Below are positions 24,867 to 33,241 of a stretch of 35,396 nucleotides of DNA, piece by piece. This stretch comes from Myxococcales bacterium (lineage in GTDB: Bacteria; Myxococcota_A; UBA9042). A program made the position numbers and the translations under genes. Position 1 is the first letter of the stretch. The number at the start of each line of letters is the position of its first letter. The notes below the pieces were generated by a model. That model had not been told where the DNA came from and made no database searches. It saw only the letters and a program-made list of their open reading frames with translations. Where the stretch lies: assembly GCA_009692465.1 (NCBI GenBank), contig SHZD01000041.1:1-35396 (forward strand). Direction: 5' to 3'.

Positions 24867-25772
24867 TCATGCGGATAGATAGCGTTCGCCCGAATCACAC
24901 AAAAAGGTCACGACGCGCGATCCGGCGGCCAGAGACGCACAAATTTGCTGGGCTGCCCAGACGTTAGCGCCCGAACTGGGCCCCACCAACATGCCGTGGT
25001 TGTGAGCCAAAGCGGCAGCGGTCTGCAGCGCGTCGTCGTCGTGTACCGCCATTACCGTCGTGATCAAGCTGCGGTCGACCACCATCGGCACAAAACCGGC
25101 GCCAATCCCCTGAATGGCATGAGGTGCAAAGGGCTGGCTGGCAAACGCGCGCGCCTTACTCGGCTCCACCGCCACCACCCGAAGTTGTGGAAAATAGGCC
25201 TTCAGTGCACGGGCAGTACCGGTAATAGTGCCTCCCGTGCCAACACCGCCGACCAGCACATCCAACCGGTCGCCGACGTCGGCCAAGATTTCGCGCGCCG
25301 TGGTCTTTTCGTGCGCAGCCGGATTGTCGGGGTTCTCGAATTGCCATGTCATCAACGCGGCTTCGCCCAGCAACGCTTTGAGCTCGCGCGCTCGGCTTAC
25401 CGCCCCAGCCATGCCAGCTTCTTTGGGCGTCAGCTCGACCCGGGCGCCGTAGGCTTTGAGAATTTTGCGGCGCTCCAAACTCATGTCCTCTGGCATGCAC
25501 ACGACGCACGAATAGCCGCGCTCCGCCGCCAGCATAGCCAGTGATATTCCAGTATTGCCACTTGTCGCTTCCAGAATAACCGCGCCTGGCCGCAGTTGTC
25601 CGCGGGCCTCGGCGGCATCGAGAATTTCGCGCACAGGGCGATCCTTGATCGAACCGCCGGGATTGAGGTAGTCAGCTTTTGCCAATAGTTCCACGCCGCT
25701 TGGCGCAAGCTTGCTCAAACGAATCAGCGGTGTCTGGCCGATACAGTCCGAAATCCGGTTGACAATTGCCAT
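24867..25772 (-). CDS. cysK: Cysteine synthase (O-acetylserine sulfhydrylase)
   Basis: A 301-residue fold-type II PLP enzyme that converts O-acetylserine and sulfide to cysteine. The PLP lysine is Lys43 in NPGGSIKDR. The substrate loop EATSGNTGIS (70-75) is canonical, and GGVGTGGTITGT (176-182) binds the phosphate. The C-terminus ends FLCDSGERYLSA, typical of OAS sulfhydrylases. GAGG precedes ATG 25772. It is first in a two-gene unit with cysE, whose product supplies its substrate and can form the cysteine synthase complex with it. The CysK/CysM distinction is not settled from sequence alone. Confidence 0.95.
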   Translation of the reverse strand: MAIVNRISDCIGQTPLIRLSKLAPSGVELLAKADYLNPGGSIKDRPVREILDAAEARGQLRPGAVILEATSGNTGISLAMLAAERGYSCVVCMPEDMSLERRKILKAYGARVELTPKEAGMAGAVSRARELKALLGEAALMTWQFENPDNPAAHEKTTAREILADVGDRLDVLVGGVGTGGTITGTARALKAYFPQLRVVAVEPSKARAFASQPFAPHAIQGIGAGFVPMVVDRSLITTVMAVHDDDALQTAAALAHNHGMLVGPSSGANVWAAQQICASLAAGSRVVTFLCDSGERYLSA

Positions 25773-25930
25773 ACTTGCCTCGAGCGACGCCCCACAGTGG
25801 CGCGGCTGCGCAGTTTAGCTGGCATTTGGCCGGTGGCCAATTCAGCAGCGCGTCGGCGTGGACATCCTAGCGTCGGTCCGCCGCAACCTTGCAGTTGCTG
25901 CTTTTGACAAAGGTCTGGTCAATCGCGATC

Positions 25931-26137
25931 CTAGGAGCCTGTCGGAAATCAATCGGTTGTGAAATATCTATCAGGTTATACACAATGAATCTATTACGAT
26001 TCGACAGGCTCCTAGCCAGGCAACTATTCTCATCTGTCCGAGAACTACCCGGAGTGAATCCGTGCAGTTTCGGCCAGTTGCCGCCGCCTAGCCAGACGGC
26101 GCTAGGAGCGAGTCGGAATACTCCGACACGCTCCTAG
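25931..26137 (-). repeat. Hairpin-rich dispersed element B, copy 3 (207 bp, reverse orientation)
   Basis: An inverted copy: the H4 module (CTAGGAGCCTGTCGGA...TTCGACAGGCTCCTAG) comes first and the H1 palindrome (CTAGGAGCGAGTCGGA/TCCGACACGCTCCTAG) last. It belongs to the 207-bp class with copy 2. It occupies the divergent upstream region of cysK and the Cys-rich lipoprotein gene and ends about 20 bp before the latter's ribosome-binding site. Confidence 0.93.
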
Positions 26138-26166
26138 GGGCCAGTCGCACCTTTTCCGGAGGCTCT

Positions 26167-28686
26167 ATGCTCAAACCCTATAATTGCCGTTGTGGCCTGC
26201 GGTCACTCACTTGGGCCTGCATGGTGCTTACGCTGGCAGCTTGTTCTGAGGCGCCCAGTCCGGCAGCCGCTGCCGCCGCTGATGTGACGGTCGATTCTGC
26301 GGTCGCCGATACGCCGAGCGCTGACGTCGCGGATGTGACTGCCAAAGAAACTGCAGCCGACATCGCTCCAGACGTCTCTGCCAACCAAGCTTGTTGTACA
26401 AAAGCCAATGCAGTCTGTGGGTTTGTCGCCGGTTGCTTGACAAGTTGCGGCGGCTGTCCTGTGGGCACTGAGTGCAAAGCAGGAAAATGCGCGGGGAAAC
26501 TGGTCAAGAAAAAACTCGGCGAAGGCTGCGGTCCTGACAAAACCTGCCGACCGCCTGCGAATAGCGCACCGCAGGCCGAGTTCAACGACTACTTCAATTG
26601 CCTCGACGCTCAGTGTGACAGCGCACGATGTTACTTAAGCGTGTGTTCCAAAGCGTGTGCAATGGGCAAAGACTCTGTCAACAATGGCGATGGCAGCCCG
26701 GGCCAAGACGGCATCGAAGACCCAGGCGTCACCGGCGAATGCGGCGGGGCAGTTGCTGGTCCCGCGGGCAGCGAGTTTCATTGCATCGAACAGGCTAAAA
26801 TTCCAGATGTTGCCGCCGGAAAATCAAGCGCGGTGTGCATGGCGGGCTCGACGTTCAAGGCGTGCAAGGGCACAAGCGACTGCGACGCCAGTCAGGCGTG
26901 CGCTTTGCGTTACATTTTAGCTAGTTACGTCACCGTGTGCGTCGCGAAAATGCAAAATCCCAGCGCTAAACCTACTGGAGCGTATAGCGAGTCTTGCAAT
27001 GGTGACCCCGTCAAGGGCGAGATTGCTTACTGCGCCAACAACCACTGCAGTAACGGCGGTAATTGCTTAGGATTTTGCAAGAGCGATGCCGATTGCGTGA
27101 CCACGATGGGCGCTTGCCAAGCCGGTAAGTGCCTAGGCAGCGGCACGACGTGCCAAACCGACGTCGAATGCTCGGCGGCGCAGTGCGTCAAAGATCTCAA
27201 ATATTACAGCAATGTCGCCAAGACTTTCGACCAGTGCCGCCCGCGCAAGTGTGCTTTGGACGGCGATTGCAAGGACAACGAATTCTACTGCCGTAACTGG
27301 TACAACGGCGTGCAAAACATCGATGGCGACCCCGATCCCGCCGACCCGACAAAGATCTTGCTACCCGGTTTCGACCCGTCGTGTGTGCGCAAGCAAAAAG
27401 GCGCCGCCAAGAAAGGCGAGGCTTGCGACCCGAACACCAACGACAGCGACACGTCCATCCCGATCTGCGCCAACCCTGCGGCGTGCTACAACGGTAGCTG
27501 CGGCGGCATGTGCAAAGTGGACACCGATTGCGCAAACGGCCAAAAGTGCGGTATCAGCGAAAACTCCTACGATTTGAGCGAACCAGCGGACGGCGACGGC
27601 GACGTGTTCTTGCCCAACGCCATCTGCCAGCCTATGCCCAATGCCAAAGGACCTTGCAAAACTTCAAAGGAATGTTCCGACCCGAGCGCACCGTTCTGTC
27701 GACCGTGGGAATATGCCATCAGTGGCCCCGCTGAAGTGACCGGCAGCACCGCGACCACCTACGCGACCGGCGGCTTGTGCATCAGTGCGGAGTCCAGTTT
27801 TGCCTTGCCGTTGGCCGAATGCGGTGTTTCGACCGGCGGCAAACTGTGCAAAAGTGGGGTGTGCTTGGGCACCAACGCTGGAAAAAACATGGGCTATTGC
27901 GGCGAGTTGTGCTCCAGTAGCGCGGATTGCCCTGCCAAAATGCTGTCCAACGGCGGCACTTACAAGTCCGTATGCCGGTCGTATTTTCGGGCGTGGGGCG
28001 GCACCGCGCAGCCCGAGGACGACCTGTATTTTCCCTTTTGCGGCACTGCCTACAAAGACAGTTCTCTTGCTGATTGCGCTGCGACCAAGAAGTGCGACAA
28101 CGCCAAGGATTACTGCGCCGCACTGGCAGTTGCCTTCGGTCCTGATCAGCCTATCAAGATGGAATTCAAGTGCTTGTCGGCTTGGACTGCGACCCAAACC
28201 CCGGGCACCAAGAAGATCGGCGAAGCCTGCAACCCCAATCCAGCCGCAAATGCCGTGCCGGAATGCGCAAGTGGCTACGCCTGCCGCCAAGACGCCGAGA
28301 AAGGCAAAGGCTATTGCATGGGAGCCTGCAACGTCACTGCAGATTGCGAGCTTTCCAAGGGAGTTACGCCGACCGACGGCATGATGTGCGACACCGGGCA
28401 CATGTTCATCCCGCGCCACGACAAGACCAAGGCCGGCATCGCACCGCTGTGTCTCAAGAAAAAAGCCTGCTTACCGTGCCAATGGGACACCGATTGCACC
28501 GCCAACTATCGCTGCACCAATCTGGGCGGCCCGTATTCGGCGGCTAACCAGCGCTGTGCAGCCCCGTGTGACGCCGACGGCGACTGCGACGCAGTGGGCG
28601 GCGGCAAGTGCGTGGCGCGCTTTGGGCACAATGGAGAGCCCCTCGGTGGCGGTAAAATCTGCAAGCCCGTGTGTACGCCGTTGTGA
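26167..28686 (+). CDS. Large cysteine-rich surface lipoprotein
   Basis: An 839-residue protein with GGAGG a few bases before ATG 26167. The signal ends in LAAC (Cys26), followed by an Ala/Asp-rich linker (about 27-70). The rest is dominated by about ten Cys-rich modules of the pattern C-x(2-4)-D-x-D/E-C-x(5-10)-C, for example CKSDADC, CALDGDC, CKVDTDC, CQWDTDC and CDADGDC. These are probably disulfide-stabilised and perhaps Ca-binding through the Asp residues. No catalytic motif is seen. A structural or adhesive surface role is an inference. Similar Dickkopf-like Cys-rich repeats are frequent in Myxococcota lipoproteins. Elements B copies 3 and 4 lie on either side of the gene. Confidence 0.85.
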   Translation: MLKPYNCRCGLRSLTWACMVLTLAACSEAPSPAAAAAADVTVDSAVADTPSADVADVTAKETAADIAPDVSANQACCTKANAVCGFVAGCLTSCGGCPVGTECKAGKCAGKLVKKKLGEGCGPDKTCRPPANSAPQAEFNDYFNCLDAQCDSARCYLSVCSKACAMGKDSVNNGDGSPGQDGIEDPGVTGECGGAVAGPAGSEFHCIEQAKIPDVAAGKSSAVCMAGSTFKACKGTSDCDASQACALRYILASYVTVCVAKMQNPSAKPTGAYSESCNGDPVKGEIAYCANNHCSNGGNCLGFCKSDADCVTTMGACQAGKCLGSGTTCQTDVECSAAQCVKDLKYYSNVAKTFDQCRPRKCALDGDCKDNEFYCRNWYNGVQNIDGDPDPADPTKILLPGFDPSCVRKQKGAAKKGEACDPNTNDSDTSIPICANPAACYNGSCGGMCKVDTDCANGQKCGISENSYDLSEPADGDGDVFLPNAICQPMPNAKGPCKTSKECSDPSAPFCRPWEYAISGPAEVTGSTATTYATGGLCISAESSFALPLAECGVSTGGKLCKSGVCLGTNAGKNMGYCGELCSSSADCPAKMLSNGGTYKSVCRSYFRAWGGTAQPEDDLYFPFCGTAYKDSSLADCAATKKCDNAKDYCAALAVAFGPDQPIKMEFKCLSAWTATQTPGTKKIGEACNPNPAANAVPECASGYACRQDAEKGKGYCMGACNVTADCELSKGVTPTDGMMCDTGHMFIPRHDKTKAGIAPLCLKKKACLPCQWDTDCTANYRCTNLGGPYSAANQRCAAPCDADGDCDAVGGGKCVARFGHNGEPLGGGKICKPVCTPL

Positions 28687-28691
28687 GCAAG

Positions 28692-28910
28692 CTAGGAGCC
28701 AGTCGGAAATCACACGCATTTTGAATGTCTATCCGGTTATACACAATGAATCTATTACGATTCGACAATCTCCTAGCCATTCAGATATTCTCAACTGGCC
28801 AAGAACTGCCCGGAGAACTGGCCCAATCAAATCCGTGCAGTTTCGGACAGTTGCCGCCGTCTAGCCAGGCGCCGCTAGGCTCGAGTCGGAATACTCCGAC
28901 ACGCTCCTAG
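28692..28910 (-). repeat. Hairpin-rich dispersed element B, copy 4 (219 bp, reverse orientation)
   Basis: It starts 5 bp after the stop of the Cys-rich lipoprotein gene. Order from left: H4 module, H3 with the extra 12-bp segment shared with copy 1 (contains CTGGCCCAATCAA), H2 partly decayed, and H1 (CTAGGCTCGAGTCGGA/TCCGACACGCTCCTAG) with several mismatches. It groups with copy 1 in length and sequence. Confidence 0.92.
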
Positions 28911-28952
28911 ACACGGTAACCGAAGTCCGAGATCAACTTTCGGCCGTCGCCG

Positions 28953-29037
28953 CGAGTCGGCTGCCCTGAGCCGCGACCTTGGCGACCCACGAAACGAGCA
29001 TGAGATTGCCCAAGTCCGGTTGATGCCGGACTTGGGC
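28953..29037 (+). repeat. Structured motif M with a 12-bp perfect second hairpin
   Basis: CGAGTCGGCT-GCCCTG-AGCCGCGA gives the first hairpin, followed by CTTGGCGACCCACGAAACGAGC. The second hairpin is GCCCAAGTCCGG (29008-29019) / CCGGACTTGGGC (29026-29037) with a 6-nt loop. It lies 31 bp beyond the stop of the fibrinogen-like gene, on that gene's 3' side, and just right of element B copy 4. Together they fill the 381-bp convergent gap. Confidence 0.7.
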
Positions 29038-29067
29038 GATCGAGTATAGCGCCTCGCTACTGAGGGC

Positions 29068-30735
29068 CTATCGCAGCCACAAGGCTTGCCAGTTGTGGTA
29101 GTGACTGGGCCCACCGTATCCGTCCAAGTATCCTGAATTATTGTAGTCTTTCTTCGGGACGACCTGCATCCACCAACAACTGTCGCCGTCGCCGCTATCG
29201 GGATCGCAGGTGTAGCTGAAGGCTGTGTACTTATTGTGCAAACCGTTGAAAGTGCCGCAGGTATCGGAAAGCACGCCGCCCAGTTTCTTGAAGTCTGAGC
29301 CGTTGGTGGTCGCGGTGAAGGGATCATGGTCTTGCTGCCAAATCGTGAATTTGGTGACCTGTTGGCCGGTCCAATCGCCGTTAATGCCGATTTGATAGCG
29401 CAAAGTGTAGGTCGCGCCTTGCTTAAAGGCGTCACGATGCTTGAGGATTGAGTAGCTGGCGTCGTTGGGCAGGTTGGCGTTGTAGTCGTTCCAATTGGCA
29501 TCACTGAAAAAGAACTTCCATTTCGCCGACATCATCCGCGTCCAGCCGCCGCCATCGGTAGTCATGTCGCAGTACGCCTGAAAGGCGTCCGCGTTGGAGC
29601 CGCCGTTGGGATCGATCCAATACAAACCGTTGGTTTTGGAGTCGGTTTTTTCGAGGATCTGCTGGCACGTCTGACCCGGTGCCTTGGCATCACTGCCCAA
29701 TGGAATGGCATAGGCGAAGGCCGAGAATTGTTTGCCATTACACACCATTAACGTGCTCTGGCTGGTATTGTAGTAAACCATGCCGATAGATTTCGCTTCA
29801 CACGGTGCCGGATCCTTGTCTAGATTTTGCAACCGCAACATTTTCGCTTCGTTGCCCGCAAAGTCGAGGGTGCCACCCAAGCTACCTCCAGCGGCTAAGT
29901 CCTGAGATTTTAACCACTTATTCGAATTTGCCAGCGCGCCATAGCCAGTCAGGTCAGGGCCTCCCTGTAAATCAGCGTACTTGCCGGAAGTCGCGACTTT
30001 GGCCAGCTTGCCAGCGCTCACTAGGTCAGCCATCGCCGAGTCGGCCAGAGCGGTCGCGACGACACAGCCGGTGCACTGCAAATTCTTTGAAACATTAGCG
30101 GTTTTCGCTGAAACGGCCTCTTCCGCCACCGACGCCGAGTCGGCAAACTTCGCCGCGTCCGCTTGCTTGGCGGTGTTGGCGCCAAGAGCAAATGTGGCAG
30201 GCCCGCCAGCGCTATCTGAGCCGGCCCAATTGAAGCTGACATGATTAGCGCCGACGGCACCGAGCGCAATTTTTTCGCCTGTAATCGACGCCTTAGCGAT
30301 GTCGTCACTGCCAACACAGCCACTGCACTGAAGATCATGGGCCTGAGCAGCAATCATGGAGTGCACCGTCGATGGCACGCGCAAAAGGGGTTGGCGGGGC
30401 AATTCGGGGTCGCCTGCTACGGTGATTCCCACCCAAGTTGGCTTGCCACCGGCAAAGACTGCGCTGTCGAGTTTGGTGACCGTCCCGCCCAAAGTGAGTG
30501 CGAAAATGCCGCCTTGCACTGGGACAGACAGAAAAGCCTCGGTCCACAACGGGGTACCACCCGTGGCAACGTCGTAAAACGCCACGCCCATGGCGTAACC
30601 ACCGTCGGCCACGGCGCCACCTGCTGAGGAGGACAGACGCCCTTGCGCCGCTAGTTGAACTGGATCAGCGCTGGATGCAGAGGCTGTGAGCAGTCCAAAC
30701 GCCACGCAAACGACAGAAATCAGCCGTGTAGGCAT
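29068..30735 (-). CDS. Secreted protein with C-terminal fibrinogen-like domain
   Basis: A 555-residue protein with a strong ribosome-binding site (GGGGAGG) and a signal peptide cleaved near ASSADP (residue 23). The N-terminal region (about 24-130) resembles the beta-rich stalk of bacterial surface/tail-fibre-like proteins (VQLAAQGRLSSSAGGAV, then a DVATGGTPLWTE block). The middle is Ala-rich and carries two LQC-x-GCV motifs. Residues about 355-555 resemble a fibrinogen C-terminal domain: QTCQQILE, LYWIDPNGG, AFQAYCDMTTDGGGWTRM and a Trp-rich end. In animals this fold binds glycans or acetylated groups; a carbohydrate-binding or adhesive role here is inferred. Confidence 0.85.
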   Translation of the reverse strand: MPTRLISVVCVAFGLLTASASSADPVQLAAQGRLSSSAGGAVADGGYAMGVAFYDVATGGTPLWTEAFLSVPVQGGIFALTLGGTVTKLDSAVFAGGKPTWVGITVAGDPELPRQPLLRVPSTVHSMIAAQAHDLQCSGCVGSDDIAKASITGEKIALGAVGANHVSFNWAGSDSAGGPATFALGANTAKQADAAKFADSASVAEEAVSAKTANVSKNLQCTGCVVATALADSAMADLVSAGKLAKVATSGKYADLQGGPDLTGYGALANSNKWLKSQDLAAGGSLGGTLDFAGNEAKMLRLQNLDKDPAPCEAKSIGMVYYNTSQSTLMVCNGKQFSAFAYAIPLGSDAKAPGQTCQQILEKTDSKTNGLYWIDPNGGSNADAFQAYCDMTTDGGGWTRMMSAKWKFFFSDANWNDYNANLPNDASYSILKHRDAFKQGATYTLRYQIGINGDWTGQQVTKFTIWQQDHDPFTATTNGSDFKKLGGVLSDTCGTFNGLHNKYTAFSYTCDPDSGDGDSCWWMQVVPKKDYNNSGYLDGYGGPSHYHNWQALWLR

Positions 30736-30792
30736 GAGACCTCCCCAAAATGATGACTAGGACAGACGCAAATTTCGTCTCGCTCGACGTGA

Positions 30793-31269
30793 CTAATTTA
30801 GCGGAATCGCCGGGCCAAAACTGCGCCCGTTGACTTTAATATCGCGTTGACCCTGCGCCGGATCGGGCAATTTGGGCGGCGGTCGGCCAAACCGGTACAC
30901 CGCATTCGCGGTAACGCCATACGCTTGGCCCTGGACGGCAACGGTAGCCACCAAGTCCGTCGTCGGCACTCGCTTTAGTTGCAGTTTGAGCGTGTGGCGA
31001 ATCAGCTTGCTCTTGCCGTCCACGATCGTCTTGGGCAGGCTTTTGCCGATAATTTCCACGCCTTCGGGTACCGTCATCGTGACATCGAGCGGCAGCTTAT
31101 TGATGATCGTCCGGCCGATTTCGAGTTTGACTACAATGGTCTGTCCGGCCCGCACTTCTGGCGGACCTGTCCACGTGGCGACCATCGGCGCCCGCATCGG
31201 ATCGGCGGCGTGGGCCATGAGCGGCAGCGCAACGCCGCACAGGATCAACAAAAAAGCGAAGCGAATCAT
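30793..31269 (-). CDS. Small secreted beta-sandwich-like protein
   Basis: A 158-residue protein with a clear Sec signal peptide (FAFLLILCGVALPLMAHA, cleavage before ADP). The mature part has alternating hydrophobic residues (GQTIVVKLEIGRTI, LPLDVTMTVPEGVEIIG) suggesting an immunoglobulin-like or CARDB/BatD-like beta-sandwich; this is a fold guess only. There are no catalytic residues or cysteines of note in the mature chain. It starts 8 bp after the stop of the metalloprotease gene, whose TGA forms part of its TGAGGT ribosome-binding site, so the two are translationally linked. Confidence 0.78.
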   Translation of the reverse strand: MIRFAFLLILCGVALPLMAHAADPMRAPMVATWTGPPEVRAGQTIVVKLEIGRTIINKLPLDVTMTVPEGVEIIGKSLPKTIVDGKSKLIRHTLKLQLKRVPTTDLVATVAVQGQAYGVTANAVYRFGRPPPKLPDPAQGQRDIKVNGRSFGPAIPLN

Positions 31270-31277
31270 CGGTTACC

Positions 31278-33011
31278 TCAGTCGCAAATCGGAGACTTGC
31301 TGGGAAACGGCAATTGAGTGGCCGGTTTGGTGACCGCGTCGATCGCGGCGGCCGAAGCTCCTTCGCACAACAGCGCGTCGAGGTAATCGGCGACGAACGG
31401 CGCCGGATCGCCGGTGTTGACCAGGTCTTGCTTCTTGCATTTGCTCACTTCCCACGTGTGGCGGCTGTAGCCTCGTTTGGCGGCGTCGACCTGCAAGCGC
31501 GTGCTTGAAATGGCAAACAGAGCGTTCTTGACGCCAATCGTTGGCTGCGCGGCCAATTCCCAAATCATAGCAGCGACGTCATTTTCATCTTGCATCTGAA
31601 TCAGACCCAGTGACGCTTTGGGCAACACCCACGGCAGATTGGGATACTTGCGCTGACCGATGTCGAGCCAAAAGAACGAGCCGTGCTGCTTGTCGTAATA
31701 CCGAGAATCCTTGCGGATCAGCGCCGAAAATCCAGTGGCAAAGCCTTCGCTCCATGCCTGACCAGGCAGGGTCGGCACGCCGATGCAGTGGGCACCGCCT
31801 TCGTTGGGCGAAGTCGAAAAGCCGGCCATCACCCAGTGGCCGAATTCGTGCGCAGTGACCGGATCGGACCAAAAACTCTCATCTTGCGCCGTCATTGGCA
31901 GCCATGCCTGGGCCCACATTTCATAACCCAATGGTGATACTGGCGAATCACTAAAACAGGCCCCGCAATCCCAAGAAGTGTTGGAGCGCATCCACACGAC
32001 CAGCGGCAGCGATAGGCCGGCCAAAATGGCGTTGGCTTGGGCGTGAACAAAGCGCAAATAGTCAAAAACCCGCAATACTCCGCTGCCTTGGGCCTGAGTA
32101 ACGGTCACTTTGCTGCCCGAATCGAGCTTGGTTGGATCCACGGTCCACAGCCAAAACTTGGCTTCCGCGACTGCGGCGGGCTTGAGCGCCGTGTCTTGCT
32201 CGCCATCGCCTACTTCGGGCTTGGCGATGAGGTACTCAAAGCTGGCGCCGTCTTCAGTGACTTTTCCGGCGATCAGCATGATCATCGGCGCGTCATCGGC
32301 CCCGCTGGCGACATTGACGCTGAGCCAGCCCTCGGCGTCGGTCACGGCTGCATCGACCGTGGAGTAACCGTCGCCGTCTTTGCGCAGGGATAGCCCAAGC
32401 AACTGCGCCACTGGCGATTGTTCGGCGTTGGCGGCCCAGTCGCTCAGGGCGCCATTGGGGCTGCGAAATTCATACGCAACTTGGACTTTGTAGGCTTTGA
32501 CTCCGGCCGGTAGGCAGGCAGCGCCAGCGGCGGTCTGCTTACATCCAGTAGCGCAACTGAACTCTTGCCACTGGCCGGCGTCACCGCATTGGCGGACCTT
32601 GTTGGCGCCTTGACACACGGTGGCGCCAGCGTCGCAAGTGCCTGCTTTTTGGGCACAAACAGCCTTGCCTTTGACCACAGTGCACTCTTTGAGTATGCCG
32701 CAGGCGGTCTGCACGACCTGTGGCTCGCCGACGCCGGTGACCACGATACACCGTTCAATGGTTGCGCTGTCCTTGCACACGCCATCGGTTGTTGTGGTGC
32801 CACAAGCGCTGGATTTCTTGTTGGCGGCGGTGGTGGGTACTGGCTCGGGCTCGCCAAACAGGCCGCCGCTGCTGCCATCGGGGTCACCGAATAGTGAGGC
32901 GCCGGTTGCAGGGTCAATCGCGGCAAAATCGCAACCGGCGACCCAAATCGCAGTGACGACCGCGGACCAGACCGACCGGTATCGGGTTGAATACGAATAG
33001 GAAGCGATCAT
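31278..33011 (-). CDS. Zinc-metalloprotease-like lipoprotein
   Basis: 577 residues from ATG 33011. The open frame continues upstream into tRNA-Arg, which cannot be coding, so the internal start with a lipoprotein signal (TAIWVAGC, Cys27) is chosen. A Cys-rich segment (about 70-170) contains motifs like CxxGATVCQG and FSCATGCK. The C-terminal half has the zincin motif HEFGH (388-392), preceded by WSDPVTA and followed by WSEGFATG, where Glu422 could be the third zinc ligand. It resembles gluzincin-type proteases but was not assigned to a named family. It is probably exported and surface-attached. It is co-transcribed with the small secreted protein. Confidence 0.84.
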   Translation of the reverse strand: MIASYSYSTRYRSVWSAVVTAIWVAGCDFAAIDPATGASLFGDPDGSSGGLFGEPEPVPTTAANKKSSACGTTTTDGVCKDSATIERCIVVTGVGEPQVVQTACGILKECTVVKGKAVCAQKAGTCDAGATVCQGANKVRQCGDAGQWQEFSCATGCKQTAAGAACLPAGVKAYKVQVAYEFRSPNGALSDWAANAEQSPVAQLLGLSLRKDGDGYSTVDAAVTDAEGWLSVNVASGADDAPMIMLIAGKVTEDGASFEYLIAKPEVGDGEQDTALKPAAVAEAKFWLWTVDPTKLDSGSKVTVTQAQGSGVLRVFDYLRFVHAQANAILAGLSLPLVVWMRSNTSWDCGACFSDSPVSPLGYEMWAQAWLPMTAQDESFWSDPVTAHEFGHWVMAGFSTSPNEGGAHCIGVPTLPGQAWSEGFATGFSALIRKDSRYYDKQHGSFFWLDIGQRKYPNLPWVLPKASLGLIQMQDENDVAAMIWELAAQPTIGVKNALFAISSTRLQVDAAKRGYSRHTWEVSKCKKQDLVNTGDPAPFVADYLDALLCEGASAAAIDAVTKPATQLPFPSKSPICD

Positions 33012-33109
33012 GGCCCACCGTCGATCAGCGCAGACCATCGTGGCGCCGGTAGTCGTTGGCGTCAAGTGACCGGGTTCTTTGCCAAGGTCCGCGGCGATAA
33101 CACAATGAG

Positions 33110-33183
33110 CGCGCCCACCTGGATTCGAACCAGGCACCCTCGGCTTAGAAGGCCGATGCTCTATCCACCTGAGCTATGGGCGC
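33110..33183 (-). tRNA. tRNA-Arg (anticodon UCU)
   Basis: The full cloverleaf is visible on the minus strand: a 7-bp acceptor GCGCCCA/TGGGCGC, D-arm GCTC...GAGC, anticodon stem CGGCC/GGCCG-like pair CGGCCTTCTAAGCCG with loop CTTCTAA (anticodon TCT), and T-arm CCTGGTTCGAATCCAGG. The discriminator base is G. CCA is not encoded (CTC follows), so it must be added enzymatically. It lies between the membrane-protein and metalloprotease genes. Confidence 0.97.
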
Positions 33184-33241
33184 GGTGTATGAAGTGCAGA
33201 CGCGCGGGTCGACAACGCCATGGGTGGGTGCCGAGACTGCA

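Noticed and set aside
33012-33137. N-terminal extension of the metalloprotease (MPGSNPGGR...)
   Set aside because: The first codons lie within tRNA-Arg; this is a common artefact of reading through a tRNA T-arm.
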